From Arcticibacter eurypsychrophilus (lineage in GTDB: Bacteria; Bacteroidota; Bacteroidia; Sphingobacteriales; Sphingobacteriaceae), in NCBI RefSeq assembly GCF_001730525.1, contig NZ_MDFN01000004.1, positions 62,001 through 126,000 on the forward strand: a DNA stretch of 64,000 bases, written 5' to 3'. Below, piece after piece: positions 53,922 to 63,066 of the stretch. The translations under genes and the position numbers were made by a program. The number at the start of each line of letters is the position of its first letter. Within the stretch, counting starts at the first letter, position 1. Below the pieces are notes generated by a model that saw only the letters and a list, made by a program, of their open reading frames with translations, did not search any database and was not told where the DNA came from.

Positions 53922-54977
53922 TTAAAACATTTCTAACAAAGGCAAACGTACGGTAAAATAACTTTCATCCTGCAGGACTTCAATTGCGGTATCGGAAAGA
54001 TACTGATAGCGTTTACGGATATTATCCAGTCCGGTTTTAGCAAGTCCCGGGTTTTGTTCCGGTTTAGGATTATAGGTGTTCTGTACTTTTAGATATTTAT
54101 TAGTTTCTATGAATACCTTGATAAATAGTGGATTTTGAAGGGATATTTTATTGTGTTTAATTGCGTTTTCAATTAACAATTGAAGGGAGAGGGGTGGAAT
54201 GCAAATGTGATCAGGTACCTGATCTGGAATACTAATTTCTATTTTAAGCTGTTCGCCAAAGCGTCTTTTTAATAAATATACATAGGCTTTAATAAATTCC
54301 ACTTCAGTATTTAGGGGAATTAATTCTTCCTTTTTAAACTGCAGCACATAGCGGTAAACATTGGAAAATTCATCCAGAAAGTTTTGTGCTTCTTTAGGAT
54401 CCTGTTCAATAAGAGAGGAAAGTATGTTTAAATTGTTAAAGAGGAAATGCGGGTCTAATTGCATCTTCAAAGATTCCAGCTGGGTACGCAGGTTTTCCTC
54501 TTTCAGCTTATCCGATTGTAAATGGGCTTTTTTCCATTGAGTCATAAAATAGATGCCGAAACTAATGGAAAGTACTGGAATAATGAAGAGTAATCCATAA
54601 ACATTGAGTACAAAAATCTGAGCCAGATCAGGAGCTACTGCTGTGGTATGGGTCTTGAAAAAATAATAGGTTCCGTTTATGCAAAGCAGGGAATAAACCG
54701 AACTCATAAATAATTGGAGAAAGAACCTTCGGGTGGTCTGTTTGGACCAGGTTAGCCGTTCATCCAGTACATGAAAGATTAGTTTATTGCCAAACCAAAG
54801 CAGTACAATTACGGTTAGGATCCATAATAGGGCTACCACATACACGAAATCGAGTTTGGCAAGGTAAACGGTATAGCTAAAGGAGAGCGTGACCAATAGC
54901 AGTATCAGCACCAGTAAGCTGGTGATGTTCCTATAGTTTTTTCGCTTTACTTTGCGTTCCTGTGAGAGATACATCAT
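53922..54977 (-). CDS. LytS-like sensor histidine kinase
   Basis: 351 aa, ATG start. Four transmembrane helices (about 18-38, 45-62, 88-106, 120-142) precede the His_kinase domain with phospho-acceptor H177 in LDPHFLFNNLN. The ATP-binding part has LSLQLLIENAIKHN; a typical GxGxxN box is reduced (GLAKTGLDNIRKRY). It has no periplasmic sensor domain of its own, so the secreted protein encoded 3 bases upstream may supply the signal. Confidence 0.87.
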   Translation of the reverse strand: MMYLSQERKVKRKNYRNITSLLVLILLLVTLSFSYTVYLAKLDFVYVVALLWILTVIVLLWFGNKLIFHVLDERLTWSKQTTRRFFLQLFMSSVYSLLCINGTYYFFKTHTTAVAPDLAQIFVLNVYGLLFIIPVLSISFGIYFMTQWKKAHLQSDKLKEENLRTQLESLKMQLDPHFLFNNLNILSSLIEQDPKEAQNFLDEFSNVYRYVLQFKKEELIPLNTEVEFIKAYVYLLKRRFGEQLKIEISIPDQVPDHICIPPLSLQLLIENAIKHNKISLQNPLFIKVFIETNKYLKVQNTYNPKPEQNPGLAKTGLDNIRKRYQYLSDTAIEVLQDESYFTVRLPLLEMF

Positions 54978-54980
54978 GAA

Positions 54981-56216
54981 TTATCTGAAGGCTATTTTAT
55001 TTACGTTATTCCAGGGGATATATTGATATTTTGAGTTGGCAAGCCATATAATTATTCCCCAATTTTTATCTGTTATGTCATTATGATTGCTCATGATCAT
55101 AATCCGTTTGTCTTTTAAGATCACTTTTGATTGATCCTTATTCAATACCTCGATACTACTGATATGCTTAAAGGGAATCTGATACTTAATGCCGTTGCTA
55201 CTGCCTTCTAAAAGCTCCATATCCCATTCTTCATCGAGGTCAAAGGAACAATTGCCTTTGAAAAGCTTGTTGTCCGTGGTGCTCACAGTAGCATAGATCC
55301 TTTTTGGTTTTAGATAGCTCTGGTAACCCAAATTGTCGGGTACAGGGGTAAAAACAATGCATTGGAAAGATTCCCAACTCACAATTGCTCTACCCCAAAC
55401 CGGGTTCATGACTACAATACCCCGATTGGTACTGTTTACATCCCTGTTATTTTTAAGAAACACTTTTTTATCGGTAATGAACTTGATGAGGGCTCCTTTA
55501 TCTCTTTTTTCTATGCCTGTCAGGGTTTCGAATTTATAGGCTAACCTTTCGTTAAGGGTGTTGGTTTCTCCCTTTATTTTTTGGGTACTAAGGAACTTGT
55601 TTTTATCCCATTGAATAAAGCCCTTTAAGGTTCCTCCGGATGTTTTTATAGTACCGTATAGTGGTTTTCCGTTAAAGGGCTTGAAGTTTTCGGGGGTCCG
55701 TTTGAAGTTGATCCAGCTGATGTTGCTCCATTTAATCTTTCTGAGAAACTGATCATAAATATATATATCTTTTCCCAAATGCCTGTTTTCGTTATCATTT
55801 GTGGCTACTCTTAACTTATTGCCACTTTTAAAATACAGTTGAGCCTGGGTACTTCCGGTTACATGAACAGATGCGATATCGCCGAACCGGCATAGTATTT
55901 CCTTTTGCCGTTCGGGTAATTTATCTTTCCAAAGACTCATAAACTGCCAGTCTAACCCTGTTGTAACTTTCTTATCGCTTAACTCGCTGAGCTGTTCTTT
56001 ATTTAAGTATTTGATCACGTTTGGGTTAGCTTTGGATACGAGTAGAATATCGGTCCAGAGCATTTGTCCACCGCTCCAACGAATTGACCCAACCAGTGAA
56101 GTTTTATCTTTTAATACAATTTCTCCATACATGAGTCCCTCATATTGAGACCAGGCAGGGGAGACTATCGTTAGTGTAATAATCAGGGTTAATACATATC
56201 GGAGTGAATATCGCAT
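54981..56216 (-). CDS. Secreted repeat protein coupled to a LytS/LytTR pair
   Basis: 411 aa, ATG start, signal peptide to about residue 23 (VSPAWSQ). At least three repeats share a GxIxxxDxxxLxGxIxWD pattern: YGEIVLKDKTSLVGSIRW, YGTIKTSGGTLKGFIQWD and YATVSTTDNKLFKGNCSFDL, each followed by a Leu/Glu-rich strand. This predicts a modular beta structure in the periplasm or at the outer membrane. It is the first gene of an operon with LytS (3-base gap) and LytTR. I do not recognise the family; a ligand-sensing role is inference. Confidence 0.6.
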   Translation of the reverse strand: MRYSLRYVLTLIITLTIVSPAWSQYEGLMYGEIVLKDKTSLVGSIRWSGGQMLWTDILLVSKANPNVIKYLNKEQLSELSDKKVTTGLDWQFMSLWKDKLPERQKEILCRFGDIASVHVTGSTQAQLYFKSGNKLRVATNDNENRHLGKDIYIYDQFLRKIKWSNISWINFKRTPENFKPFNGKPLYGTIKTSGGTLKGFIQWDKNKFLSTQKIKGETNTLNERLAYKFETLTGIEKRDKGALIKFITDKKVFLKNNRDVNSTNRGIVVMNPVWGRAIVSWESFQCIVFTPVPDNLGYQSYLKPKRIYATVSTTDNKLFKGNCSFDLDEEWDMELLEGSSNGIKYQIPFKHISSIEVLNKDQSKVILKDKRIMIMSNHNDITDKNWGIIIWLANSKYQYIPWNNVNKIAFR

Positions 56217-56532
56217 AGCTTACAGATGCAGGAGCTGAATGTTGTAATTGTGCAATTTATTCAAATGATTACAGCTTTACAAGAGATTAGGATTGAAAGG
56301 GGATTTAAGCAGGTTGAAATGGGAATAAATAATACCAATTAAAAGAGAAGAAGTTGGTTCGGTCTTATTTGAAATAAAAGCTTTAATGGGAATAAAATTA
56401 AAAATATTATACCTTAGCGATTAATGAAGAAAAGCATTTACAACAGCCCTATTACACCACCTTGAGTTTTTCATAAATTCTGTTAATTTATTTTTTCCTT
56501 TCACCATTTTCCCCATTAAATTTATTTGTTAT
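56217..56532. other. 316-base divergent intergenic region
   Basis: It must hold promoters for the secreted repeat protein and for the SulP gene. It is AT-rich; no clear -7 element, palindrome or RNA gene can be picked out. Confidence 0.4.
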
Positions 56533-58077
56533 ATGAGAAGAGCATACTTGCGACTATTTGACTTTAAACAGAAGGTTGATTATAAAATTGAAATACTTGC
56601 CGGCCTTACAGTAGCACTGGCTTTAATACCGGAGGCTGTTGCTTTTTCCATAATTGCTGGTCTGCCCCCCTTAGTTGGTTTATATGCTGCTTTCATGATG
56701 GGATTGGTTACTGCAATAATAGGTGGACGACCGGGAATGATTTCAGGTGCCACCGGTGCAGTTGCCGTAGTGATTGTGGCATTAGCTAAAACCCATGGGA
56801 TTGAATATGTATTTGCTACTGTTATATTGGCAGGGCTGTTTCAAATGATAGTGGGCTTTTTGAAACTTGGGAAATTAATACGTCTGGTTCCTCATCCTGT
56901 AATGTTTGGATTTGTAAATGGACTGGCGATTATTATATTTTTATCTCAGCTGGTACAATTTAAAACTGTAGTGAATGGAGAACTGGTTTGGTTAAGTGGT
57001 CAGGCCCTATACCTAATGCTGGGATTGGTAGCCTTAACTATCGCTATAATAGCTATTTTGCCACGTTTTACTAAAGCAGTGCCAGCTTCACTGGTGGCCA
57101 TTATTATTGTGTTTTTAATCGTAGTGGGCTTTAATATTGATACCAAAACGGTAGGCGATATTGCTTCTATTAGTGGTGGTTTTCCTCCATTTCATATTCC
57201 TGCTGTTCCTTTTAGTCTGGAAACATTGCAAATTATTTTTCCCTATGCGGCTATTGTAGCGGGGGTAGGTTTGATTGAGAGTCTGCTTACATTAAACTTA
57301 ATTGACGAAATTACTGAGACGCGTGGGAGTGGTAATAAGGAATGTGTTGCACAGGGCAGTGCAAATATATTGAGCGGATTGTTCTTCGGAATGGGAGGAT
57401 GCGCCATGATTGGTCAAAGTTTAATCAACATTTCTTCTGGTGCCAGAGCGCGTTTATCAGGCATTGTTGCCGCGGTGATGTTGTTGGTATTCATTATGTT
57501 TGGTGCTCCTCTGATAGAAAAAATGCCTATGGCTGCGCTAACAGGTGTAATGATCATGGTTGCTATTGGAACATTTGAATGGGCGACTTTTAAGCTGGTT
57601 GGCAAAATGCCAAGGCATGATGTCTTCGTTATCTTGGTAGTGGCGGGAGTAACGGTGTTATTGCATAATCTGGCTTTGGCCGTATTGATAGGCGTAATCA
57701 TTTCTTCCCTGGTATTTGCATGGGAGAGTGCCAAACGGATCAGGGCCAGGAAATACATAGATGAAAAAGGAATCAAACATTATGAAATATATGGCCCCTT
57801 ATTTTTTGGTTCAGTTACTGCTTTTAATGAAAAGTTTGATGTTTTAAAGGATCCTGAGGAAGTGATTATTGATTTTAAGGATTGCAAGGTTGTTGATATG
57901 TCGGGAATTGAAGCATTAAACAAGCTGACGGAGCGTTATCGAAAAGTAAATAAAAAGCTTCATTTAAGGCATTTGAGTGATGATTGCCGAGTCTTGCTTA
58001 AGAATGCGGATCAGGTTATTGAAGTAAGCATTTTGGAAGATCCTACTTACCATGTGGCTACAGATAAAATGTTATGA
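56533..58077 (+). CDS. SulP-family anion transporter with STAS domain
   Basis: 514 aa, ATG start. The SLC26/SulP transporter domain (about 14 helices) includes ILAGLTVALALIPEAVAFSI and MISGATGAVAVVIVALA. A cytosolic STAS domain at about 420-505 has EVIIDFKDCKVVDMSGIEAL with the usual Asp-x-Ser site. It carries sulfate, bicarbonate or a similar anion. No carbonic anhydrase gene is adjacent. It is followed after 155 bases by a ClC channel on the same strand. Confidence 0.9.
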   Translation: MRRAYLRLFDFKQKVDYKIEILAGLTVALALIPEAVAFSIIAGLPPLVGLYAAFMMGLVTAIIGGRPGMISGATGAVAVVIVALAKTHGIEYVFATVILAGLFQMIVGFLKLGKLIRLVPHPVMFGFVNGLAIIIFLSQLVQFKTVVNGELVWLSGQALYLMLGLVALTIAIIAILPRFTKAVPASLVAIIIVFLIVVGFNIDTKTVGDIASISGGFPPFHIPAVPFSLETLQIIFPYAAIVAGVGLIESLLTLNLIDEITETRGSGNKECVAQGSANILSGLFFGMGGCAMIGQSLINISSGARARLSGIVAAVMLLVFIMFGAPLIEKMPMAALTGVMIMVAIGTFEWATFKLVGKMPRHDVFVILVVAGVTVLLHNLALAVLIGVIISSLVFAWESAKRIRARKYIDEKGIKHYEIYGPLFFGSVTAFNEKFDVLKDPEEVIIDFKDCKVVDMSGIEALNKLTERYRKVNKKLHLRHLSDDCRVLLKNADQVIEVSILEDPTYHVATDKML

Positions 58078-58232
58078 TCCAGGTGTTTTGATATGGGCTA
58101 CGAAGGAATGGGATTTTTCTTTTGCTTTCTAGTTTTGTTGAATTTTTGATATTTACACTATTAATATTATCATCTTTGCAGTGTGGACTCGCATTTGCTC
58201 CTTAATTTTGTGATTTTCTTAACTTTTACCTG

Positions 58233-60080
58233 TTGAAACGATTTAATACGATAAAAAAATACCATAATTTTTTGCGCTATAGAAGGAATTTTACTACATA
58301 CAGCGTAAATAAAGTATTTAGCTTTGAGATTTTTTTACACTGGCTAAAAAGTAAGCTCTCAAGAAATCAATTTCTCTTATTATCAGGAATTCTTGTAGGC
58401 CTTACTGCGGGTATGGCAGGGGTATTGCTGAAATCATTGGTTAGTTATATTCATTATTTTATTACAGGAAAGTTTCATTTTACGGATCAGATCTTCTTTT
58501 ATATTGTTTTCCCTTTTCTTGGTATTGTATTAACTACCATCATCGTGATCCTGTTTTTTAAGGGTCAGGATAGGAAAGGCATTCCTGCGATACTTTATGA
58601 AATTGCACAGAACTCGAGTCATGTATCGCCAGTAAAAATGTATTCGCAAATTATTCAAAGTGCGGTTACTATAGGATTAGGTGGATCAGCTGGTTTGGAA
58701 AGTCCTATTGCTGTGACTGGTGCAGCTATAGGATCAAATTTCGCGAAAACATATAACCTGGATTATAGGAACAGGACCTTACTGCTTGCTGCGGGAGCAA
58801 CTGCTGGAATTGCTGCTGCTTTTAATGCACCGATAGCGGGGGTGATGTTTGCTTTCGAAATATTGCTTACAGGAGTGGTGTTTACCGATTTTATCCCTTT
58901 GGTTGTAGCTGCCGTGTGTGGTAGTTTATTGTCTAAAATGATCCTGAATGAAGATGTGCTATTTCACTTTAATGCCAGGAATGAGTTTAATTATGGTAAT
59001 CTGCCATTCTATCTGATATTAGGTGTTGGCTGTGGTTTGTACTCCCGGTACTATGTGGTGGTCTCTATTCGGGTTGAACGTTTCTTTAAAAAATTGAATT
59101 TTTCAAAATTAAATAAGGCCGTTCTAGGCGGATCCATACTTTCGTTATTGTGTCTGCTCTTGCCGCCACTTTTTGGAGAGGGCTATCAAACGCTTAAAGA
59201 CATCACAAATGGTCATACGGCACAGGTATTAGATAATAGCTTTTTTGGGTATATAAACTCGAGTGACTGGATTTTGATTCTTTTCCTTGGACTGATCTGT
59301 CTTCTGAAGGTATTCGCTACTGCTGTTACAATTCACGCTGGTGGAAATGGTGGAAATTTTGCTCCATCACTCTTCGCAGGTGGTATTTTGGGTTGCTTTT
59401 TTGCCAGCCTTTTTACTTTGATCGGAATTAATAATGTTCCGGAAACTAATATGATTCTGGTGGGTATGGCTGGCGTGATGAGCGGTGTGATGTACGCTCC
59501 ATTAACCGCTGTTTTCCTAATTGCGGAGTCCAGCGAAGGTTATGATCTTTTTATTCCGCTGCTTATTGTTTCGGTTACATCTCACCTGATTGGAAAGTGG
59601 TTCTCTCCCATATCTCCGGATCTGAATGAAATGGCTGTAACGGGTAAGATTTTCACTAAAGAGTATGATAAAAACCTGTTATCTCTTTTACAGACTGCTG
59701 ATTTAGTGGAGACTGACTTCCAAACAATATTTGTTGACGGCACCTTTCAGGAGCTACTTGAATTGGTAAAAAAGGGAAAGAGAAATTATATTGGTGTTGT
59801 TAATGAAAACGGCATATTGGAAGGTACGATCTCACTTGACGATTTAAGGCCTTATATGTTTCTCAACCATGAGGCTAGTGTGCTGACGGTTAGAGAAGTT
59901 ATGAAAGCACCTATTGTAGTAATTGACGCACGAAATGACATATTTAGTATCATCAGGCTCTTTGATCAGTCGGGTACCTGGAATCTTCCGGTGACTGATA
60001 AGGATGGAAAATTTATCGGTTTTATATCTAAATCTGCTATCCTTACGAAATACAGACAGCTTCTGAAGGATTATTCATAA
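58233..60080 (+). CDS. ClC-family chloride channel/transporter with CBS domains
   Basis: 615 aa from a TTG at 58233; no in-frame ATG exists upstream before a stop, and the next Met lies inside the first helix. ClC motifs: KGIPAIL (GxIP type), GSAGLESPIA with the gating Glu as E156, and GGNGGNFAPSLFAGG. Two C-terminal CBS domains follow (about 480-605, VDGTFQELLELVKKG and IRLFDQSGTWNLPVTDKDG). The conserved gating Glu suggests a Cl-/H+ exchanger rather than a passive channel. Confidence 0.9.
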   Translation: MKRFNTIKKYHNFLRYRRNFTTYSVNKVFSFEIFLHWLKSKLSRNQFLLLSGILVGLTAGMAGVLLKSLVSYIHYFITGKFHFTDQIFFYIVFPFLGIVLTTIIVILFFKGQDRKGIPAILYEIAQNSSHVSPVKMYSQIIQSAVTIGLGGSAGLESPIAVTGAAIGSNFAKTYNLDYRNRTLLLAAGATAGIAAAFNAPIAGVMFAFEILLTGVVFTDFIPLVVAAVCGSLLSKMILNEDVLFHFNARNEFNYGNLPFYLILGVGCGLYSRYYVVVSIRVERFFKKLNFSKLNKAVLGGSILSLLCLLLPPLFGEGYQTLKDITNGHTAQVLDNSFFGYINSSDWILILFLGLICLLKVFATAVTIHAGGNGGNFAPSLFAGGILGCFFASLFTLIGINNVPETNMILVGMAGVMSGVMYAPLTAVFLIAESSEGYDLFIPLLIVSVTSHLIGKWFSPISPDLNEMAVTGKIFTKEYDKNLLSLLQTADLVETDFQTIFVDGTFQELLELVKKGKRNYIGVVNENGILEGTISLDDLRPYMFLNHEASVLTVREVMKAPIVVIDARNDIFSIIRLFDQSGTWNLPVTDKDGKFIGFISKSAILTKYRQLLKDYS

Positions 60081-60279
60081 TCATTTCTATTTATATTCAA
60101 TCCGGAGTCAATTCATATGAACCATTTTTGTCTTCCTGCGTTATGTAATTGAACTTATTGTAAATTCTAAATACTAAAGGACCATTTTTGTTGCAAATCA
60201 AAGCAATTAAGTACTTTTTTTTTCTTAAATAATACTAGAATTTCCAATATACATCATGTCATTTTAAAAGATAGAAATT

Positions 60280-61044
60280 ATGAAACGCAGTGTTAAAAGT
60301 TTAGTTGGTTTTACTATAGGTGCTACGGATGGAGAAATAGGAAAAGTTAAGGAGTTTTATTTTGACGATAAAACTTGGACGATCCGTTATTTAATCGTAG
60401 ATACAGGGAGCTGGCTCTCAGGAAGAAAGGTATTGATTTCCCCGGAGGCTGTCATTATGCCGAACTGGGAGTTAAACACATTTTTTGTTAATTTAACCAT
60501 GGATCAGGTTAAACAAAGCCCGGATATTGATACTGAAAAATCGGTTTCTCGTCAGCATGAAATTGAACTCTATAAACATTACACCTGGGGAAGTTATTGG
60601 GGCAATATGGGCCTTTCAGGTATGGCGTCTTCTTTTCCTATCTCTGTTGAGGAGGAAGTACAAAAAGATAATGAGGTTCCTTTAAATGATACTTCTGATT
60701 ACGATTCGAATTTACGTAGTACAGCTAACATTAAAGGTTATAATATAAAGGCTTCAGATGGTGAAATTGGTGATGTAGTGGATTTTATATTTGATGACAG
60801 TAGCTGGAAGCTTGTTTTTATGGTTGTGGATACTGGAAGTTGGTTTCCGGGAAGAAAGGTGCTGATATCGCCTGAATGGGTTAAAGAGATTAATTGGTAT
60901 ACTTCAACGGTAACTGTTAATTGTACGGTTGATCAAGTTAAGAATAGTCCTGAATACCAGCCATCGGAGGAAATAAGTGAATCATATGAAGCGAATTTAC
61001 AGAATTACTATGGTAAGGTGATCGATGATAAGGAAGACTCTTAG
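60280..61044 (+). CDS. Tandem PRC-barrel protein
   Basis: 254 aa, ATG start, no signal peptide. Two PRC-barrel copies, at about residues 4-75 (VGFTIGATDGEIGKVKEFYF, VDTGSWLSGRKVLISPE) and 152-225 (GYNIKASDGEIGDVVDFIFD, VDTGSWFPGRKVLISPEW). The PRC fold stabilises proteins such as photosynthetic reaction centre H and RimM; in Bacteroidota such proteins are often stress-linked. The linker (about 80-150) is acidic. The function is unknown. It follows ClC by 199 bases. Confidence 0.8.
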   Translation: MKRSVKSLVGFTIGATDGEIGKVKEFYFDDKTWTIRYLIVDTGSWLSGRKVLISPEAVIMPNWELNTFFVNLTMDQVKQSPDIDTEKSVSRQHEIELYKHYTWGSYWGNMGLSGMASSFPISVEEEVQKDNEVPLNDTSDYDSNLRSTANIKGYNIKASDGEIGDVVDFIFDDSSWKLVFMVVDTGSWFPGRKVLISPEWVKEINWYTSTVTVNCTVDQVKNSPEYQPSEEISESYEANLQNYYGKVIDDKEDS

Positions 61045-61107
61045 TTCTTAATGTTTTGCTTCTTAAGGGGTATTGAGGTAGTAATTCGATGTGTTTTGTA
61101 GGGATGT

Positions 61108-61990
61108 TTAAGCTGTCATAAAGCTTTTCTCTTCTGGAGATAACTTGCTGTAAAGCTCATCGTAGGCTTGCTTTGCAGATGGGGTACTCGCATAACGATC
61201 ATACGAAGTATAGAAATCCTGAAGGGAACCGTCTGCTTCAACGGCGAACTTTTGTCCTTCACTTTTATTGCGCATACTGCTGATATTCTGCCTGTCCCTT
61301 TCTTCAGTTTATCGTTTGTTTTGATTTTCAACATCAGGACTTTGTGCTACACGGAAAAGTTTAACGCTGTCGATGGGGATATCCACAGCATCTGTACATA
61401 AAACCATCCTCTCCAAAACCAATCTAAGTCAACAGCAGAGGCGTCTTCCATGGTTCTGAAAAAATGAGAAGGAGTAGGGTGTTTAAAAGCCCAGCGTTTT
61501 GCATAGGTTTTGAATGCGTAATCAAATAACTCTTTCCCCATGACGGTTTCCCGTAAGATATTTAATGCAGATGCGGGTTTTGCATAGGCATTAGGGCCAA
61601 AACGGACAATGTTTTCAGAGTTGGTCATAATGGGTTCCAATTCATTTTTAGGAAGCTTCATATAATCAACAATATTGAGTGCTGGTCCTCATTGAGAAGG
61701 GAAATGGTTATCCCATTCCTGTTCGGCCATAAACTGGCAAAAGGTATTTAACCCTTCATCCATCCAACTCCACTGGCGTTCACCTGAATTAACAATCATG
61801 GGAAAGAAATTATGACCTACCTCGTGAATGATCACACCGGTCATTCCATTTTTTTCTGCACGGCGGTAAAGAGGATAGCATAATAGGACATGACCATCAC
61901 TTTTTTACCTCCTTCAATATTTGTTGCCATGGCATGGATAATCCTGATGACAGGGCTTCTTTTGTATTCTAGCAGAGGGATTTTTGTCTG
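61108..61990 (-). pseudogene. Decayed M1-family metallopeptidase
   Basis: Pieces of one protein lie in order on the minus strand but in different frames: GMTGVIIHEVGHNFFPMIVN with the zinc motif HEVGH (near 61800-61850), WSWMDEGLNTFCQFMAEQEW (near 61700-61770), NILRETVMGKELFDYAFKTY and DLDWFWRGWFYVQ (61400-61600), and a C-terminal KQAYDELYSKLSPEEKSFMT (61108-61170). Frameshifts and stops separate them and the N-terminal half is absent. It is a clear gene remnant of an M1 aminopeptidase-like enzyme. Confidence 0.8.
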
Positions 61991-62156
61991 TTGAAATCAA
62001 GTAAGGTTTAACGATCCTATGTTGCATGTCGACAATTTTCATTGTATGATGCATGATATCCGGTATTGAACTAATTTGTACGAGTAGGACGTTATTTTGT
62101 CAGCCAAACGTTACTGTAAATATCATTCATAAATTCAAACATACATATTCTACAAA

Positions 62157-62810
62157 ATGAGGAACTCAATTAGACTAGCTTCAGCAGTATTATTAATAAG
62201 TGCAGGTTTATTGGCCTGTAACTTTAATCAGGAAGAAAAAGATAGCTCTAGAGATTCTGTCTCTTTAAAGCAATCCGACAATAAAACAGCTTCCGTTGAT
62301 ACGATAAAAGAATTTAATGATCAGGACTGGCTTTTAATTCCAGGTAAATCTGCCGGTAAAACTATGCTTAATGAAGATGCTGAAGAAGTGTACAAGCGAT
62401 TCGGTCGACCAGATTGGGGAGATGCGGCAATGGGAAAATCGATTGCGCTTTGGTACAGTAATCATGACTCAACGTTACATTCCGTAGCAATTTACACGGT
62501 AAGAGATATGGGGAATGACCCGATAGCGCTGGTATCCCAAATCAGGGTAACGTCGCCTCTTTTTAAGACTAAGGAAGTGATTCATACCACTTCTAATCTA
62601 GACGCAATCAGAAAGGTTTTTAAAGTGGAAAAAACAGAAGATTATGACGATGAAGGTAAAAAATATACGGTTTATGATTGCAAGTCAGGTATCTCGTTTG
62701 AAATGGATCATCACAATTTATGCGTAGCAATTATTATTCATCAATTTGGACAAGTAGGAAATGGCACTTATTTAAAGTTCAGGACAACAAACAAATTTAT
62801 ATCAAGATAA
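62157..62810 (+). CDS. Putative lipoprotein, unknown function
   Basis: 217 aa, ATG start. Lipoprotein signal with C21 (SAGLLACNFN), then a polar Ser/Asp-rich linker to about residue 55. The globular part contains WLLIPGKSAGKTMLNEDAEE and VYDCKSGISFEMDHHNLCVA, with a possible Cys pair. It resembles other small Bacteroidota lipoproteins but I do not recognise the family. It stands alone between the M1 peptidase remnant and the GH43 gene. Confidence 0.6.
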   Translation: MRNSIRLASAVLLISAGLLACNFNQEEKDSSRDSVSLKQSDNKTASVDTIKEFNDQDWLLIPGKSAGKTMLNEDAEEVYKRFGRPDWGDAAMGKSIALWYSNHDSTLHSVAIYTVRDMGNDPIALVSQIRVTSPLFKTKEVIHTTSNLDAIRKVFKVEKTEDYDDEGKKYTVYDCKSGISFEMDHHNLCVAIIIHQFGQVGNGTYLKFRTTNKFISR

Positions 62811-63066
62811 GTGATTATGGTTGTGCTTGAATGTCTATCACAGAAGATATATACAGATTAAGTCTACTTCATGTTAATATAGTACATACAATCGGTTTTT
62901 CTAATTATAGGTGTTGTCTAATTTTAATCCTATGCAAAAAATTAATTAGATTGACTAAAAAAGAATATTAATATATTAGCGACATTGCAAATTTTAAAGA
63001 ACCAATCGTATAAATTTATTAAGCTTTTTATTAATGGACTTTTTATTAACAGATAAACGTATCACT
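62811..63066. other. Intergenic region before the GH43 gene
   Basis: It presumably carries the GH43 promoter; it is AT-rich and I see no clear repeat or RNA gene in it. Confidence 0.35.
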
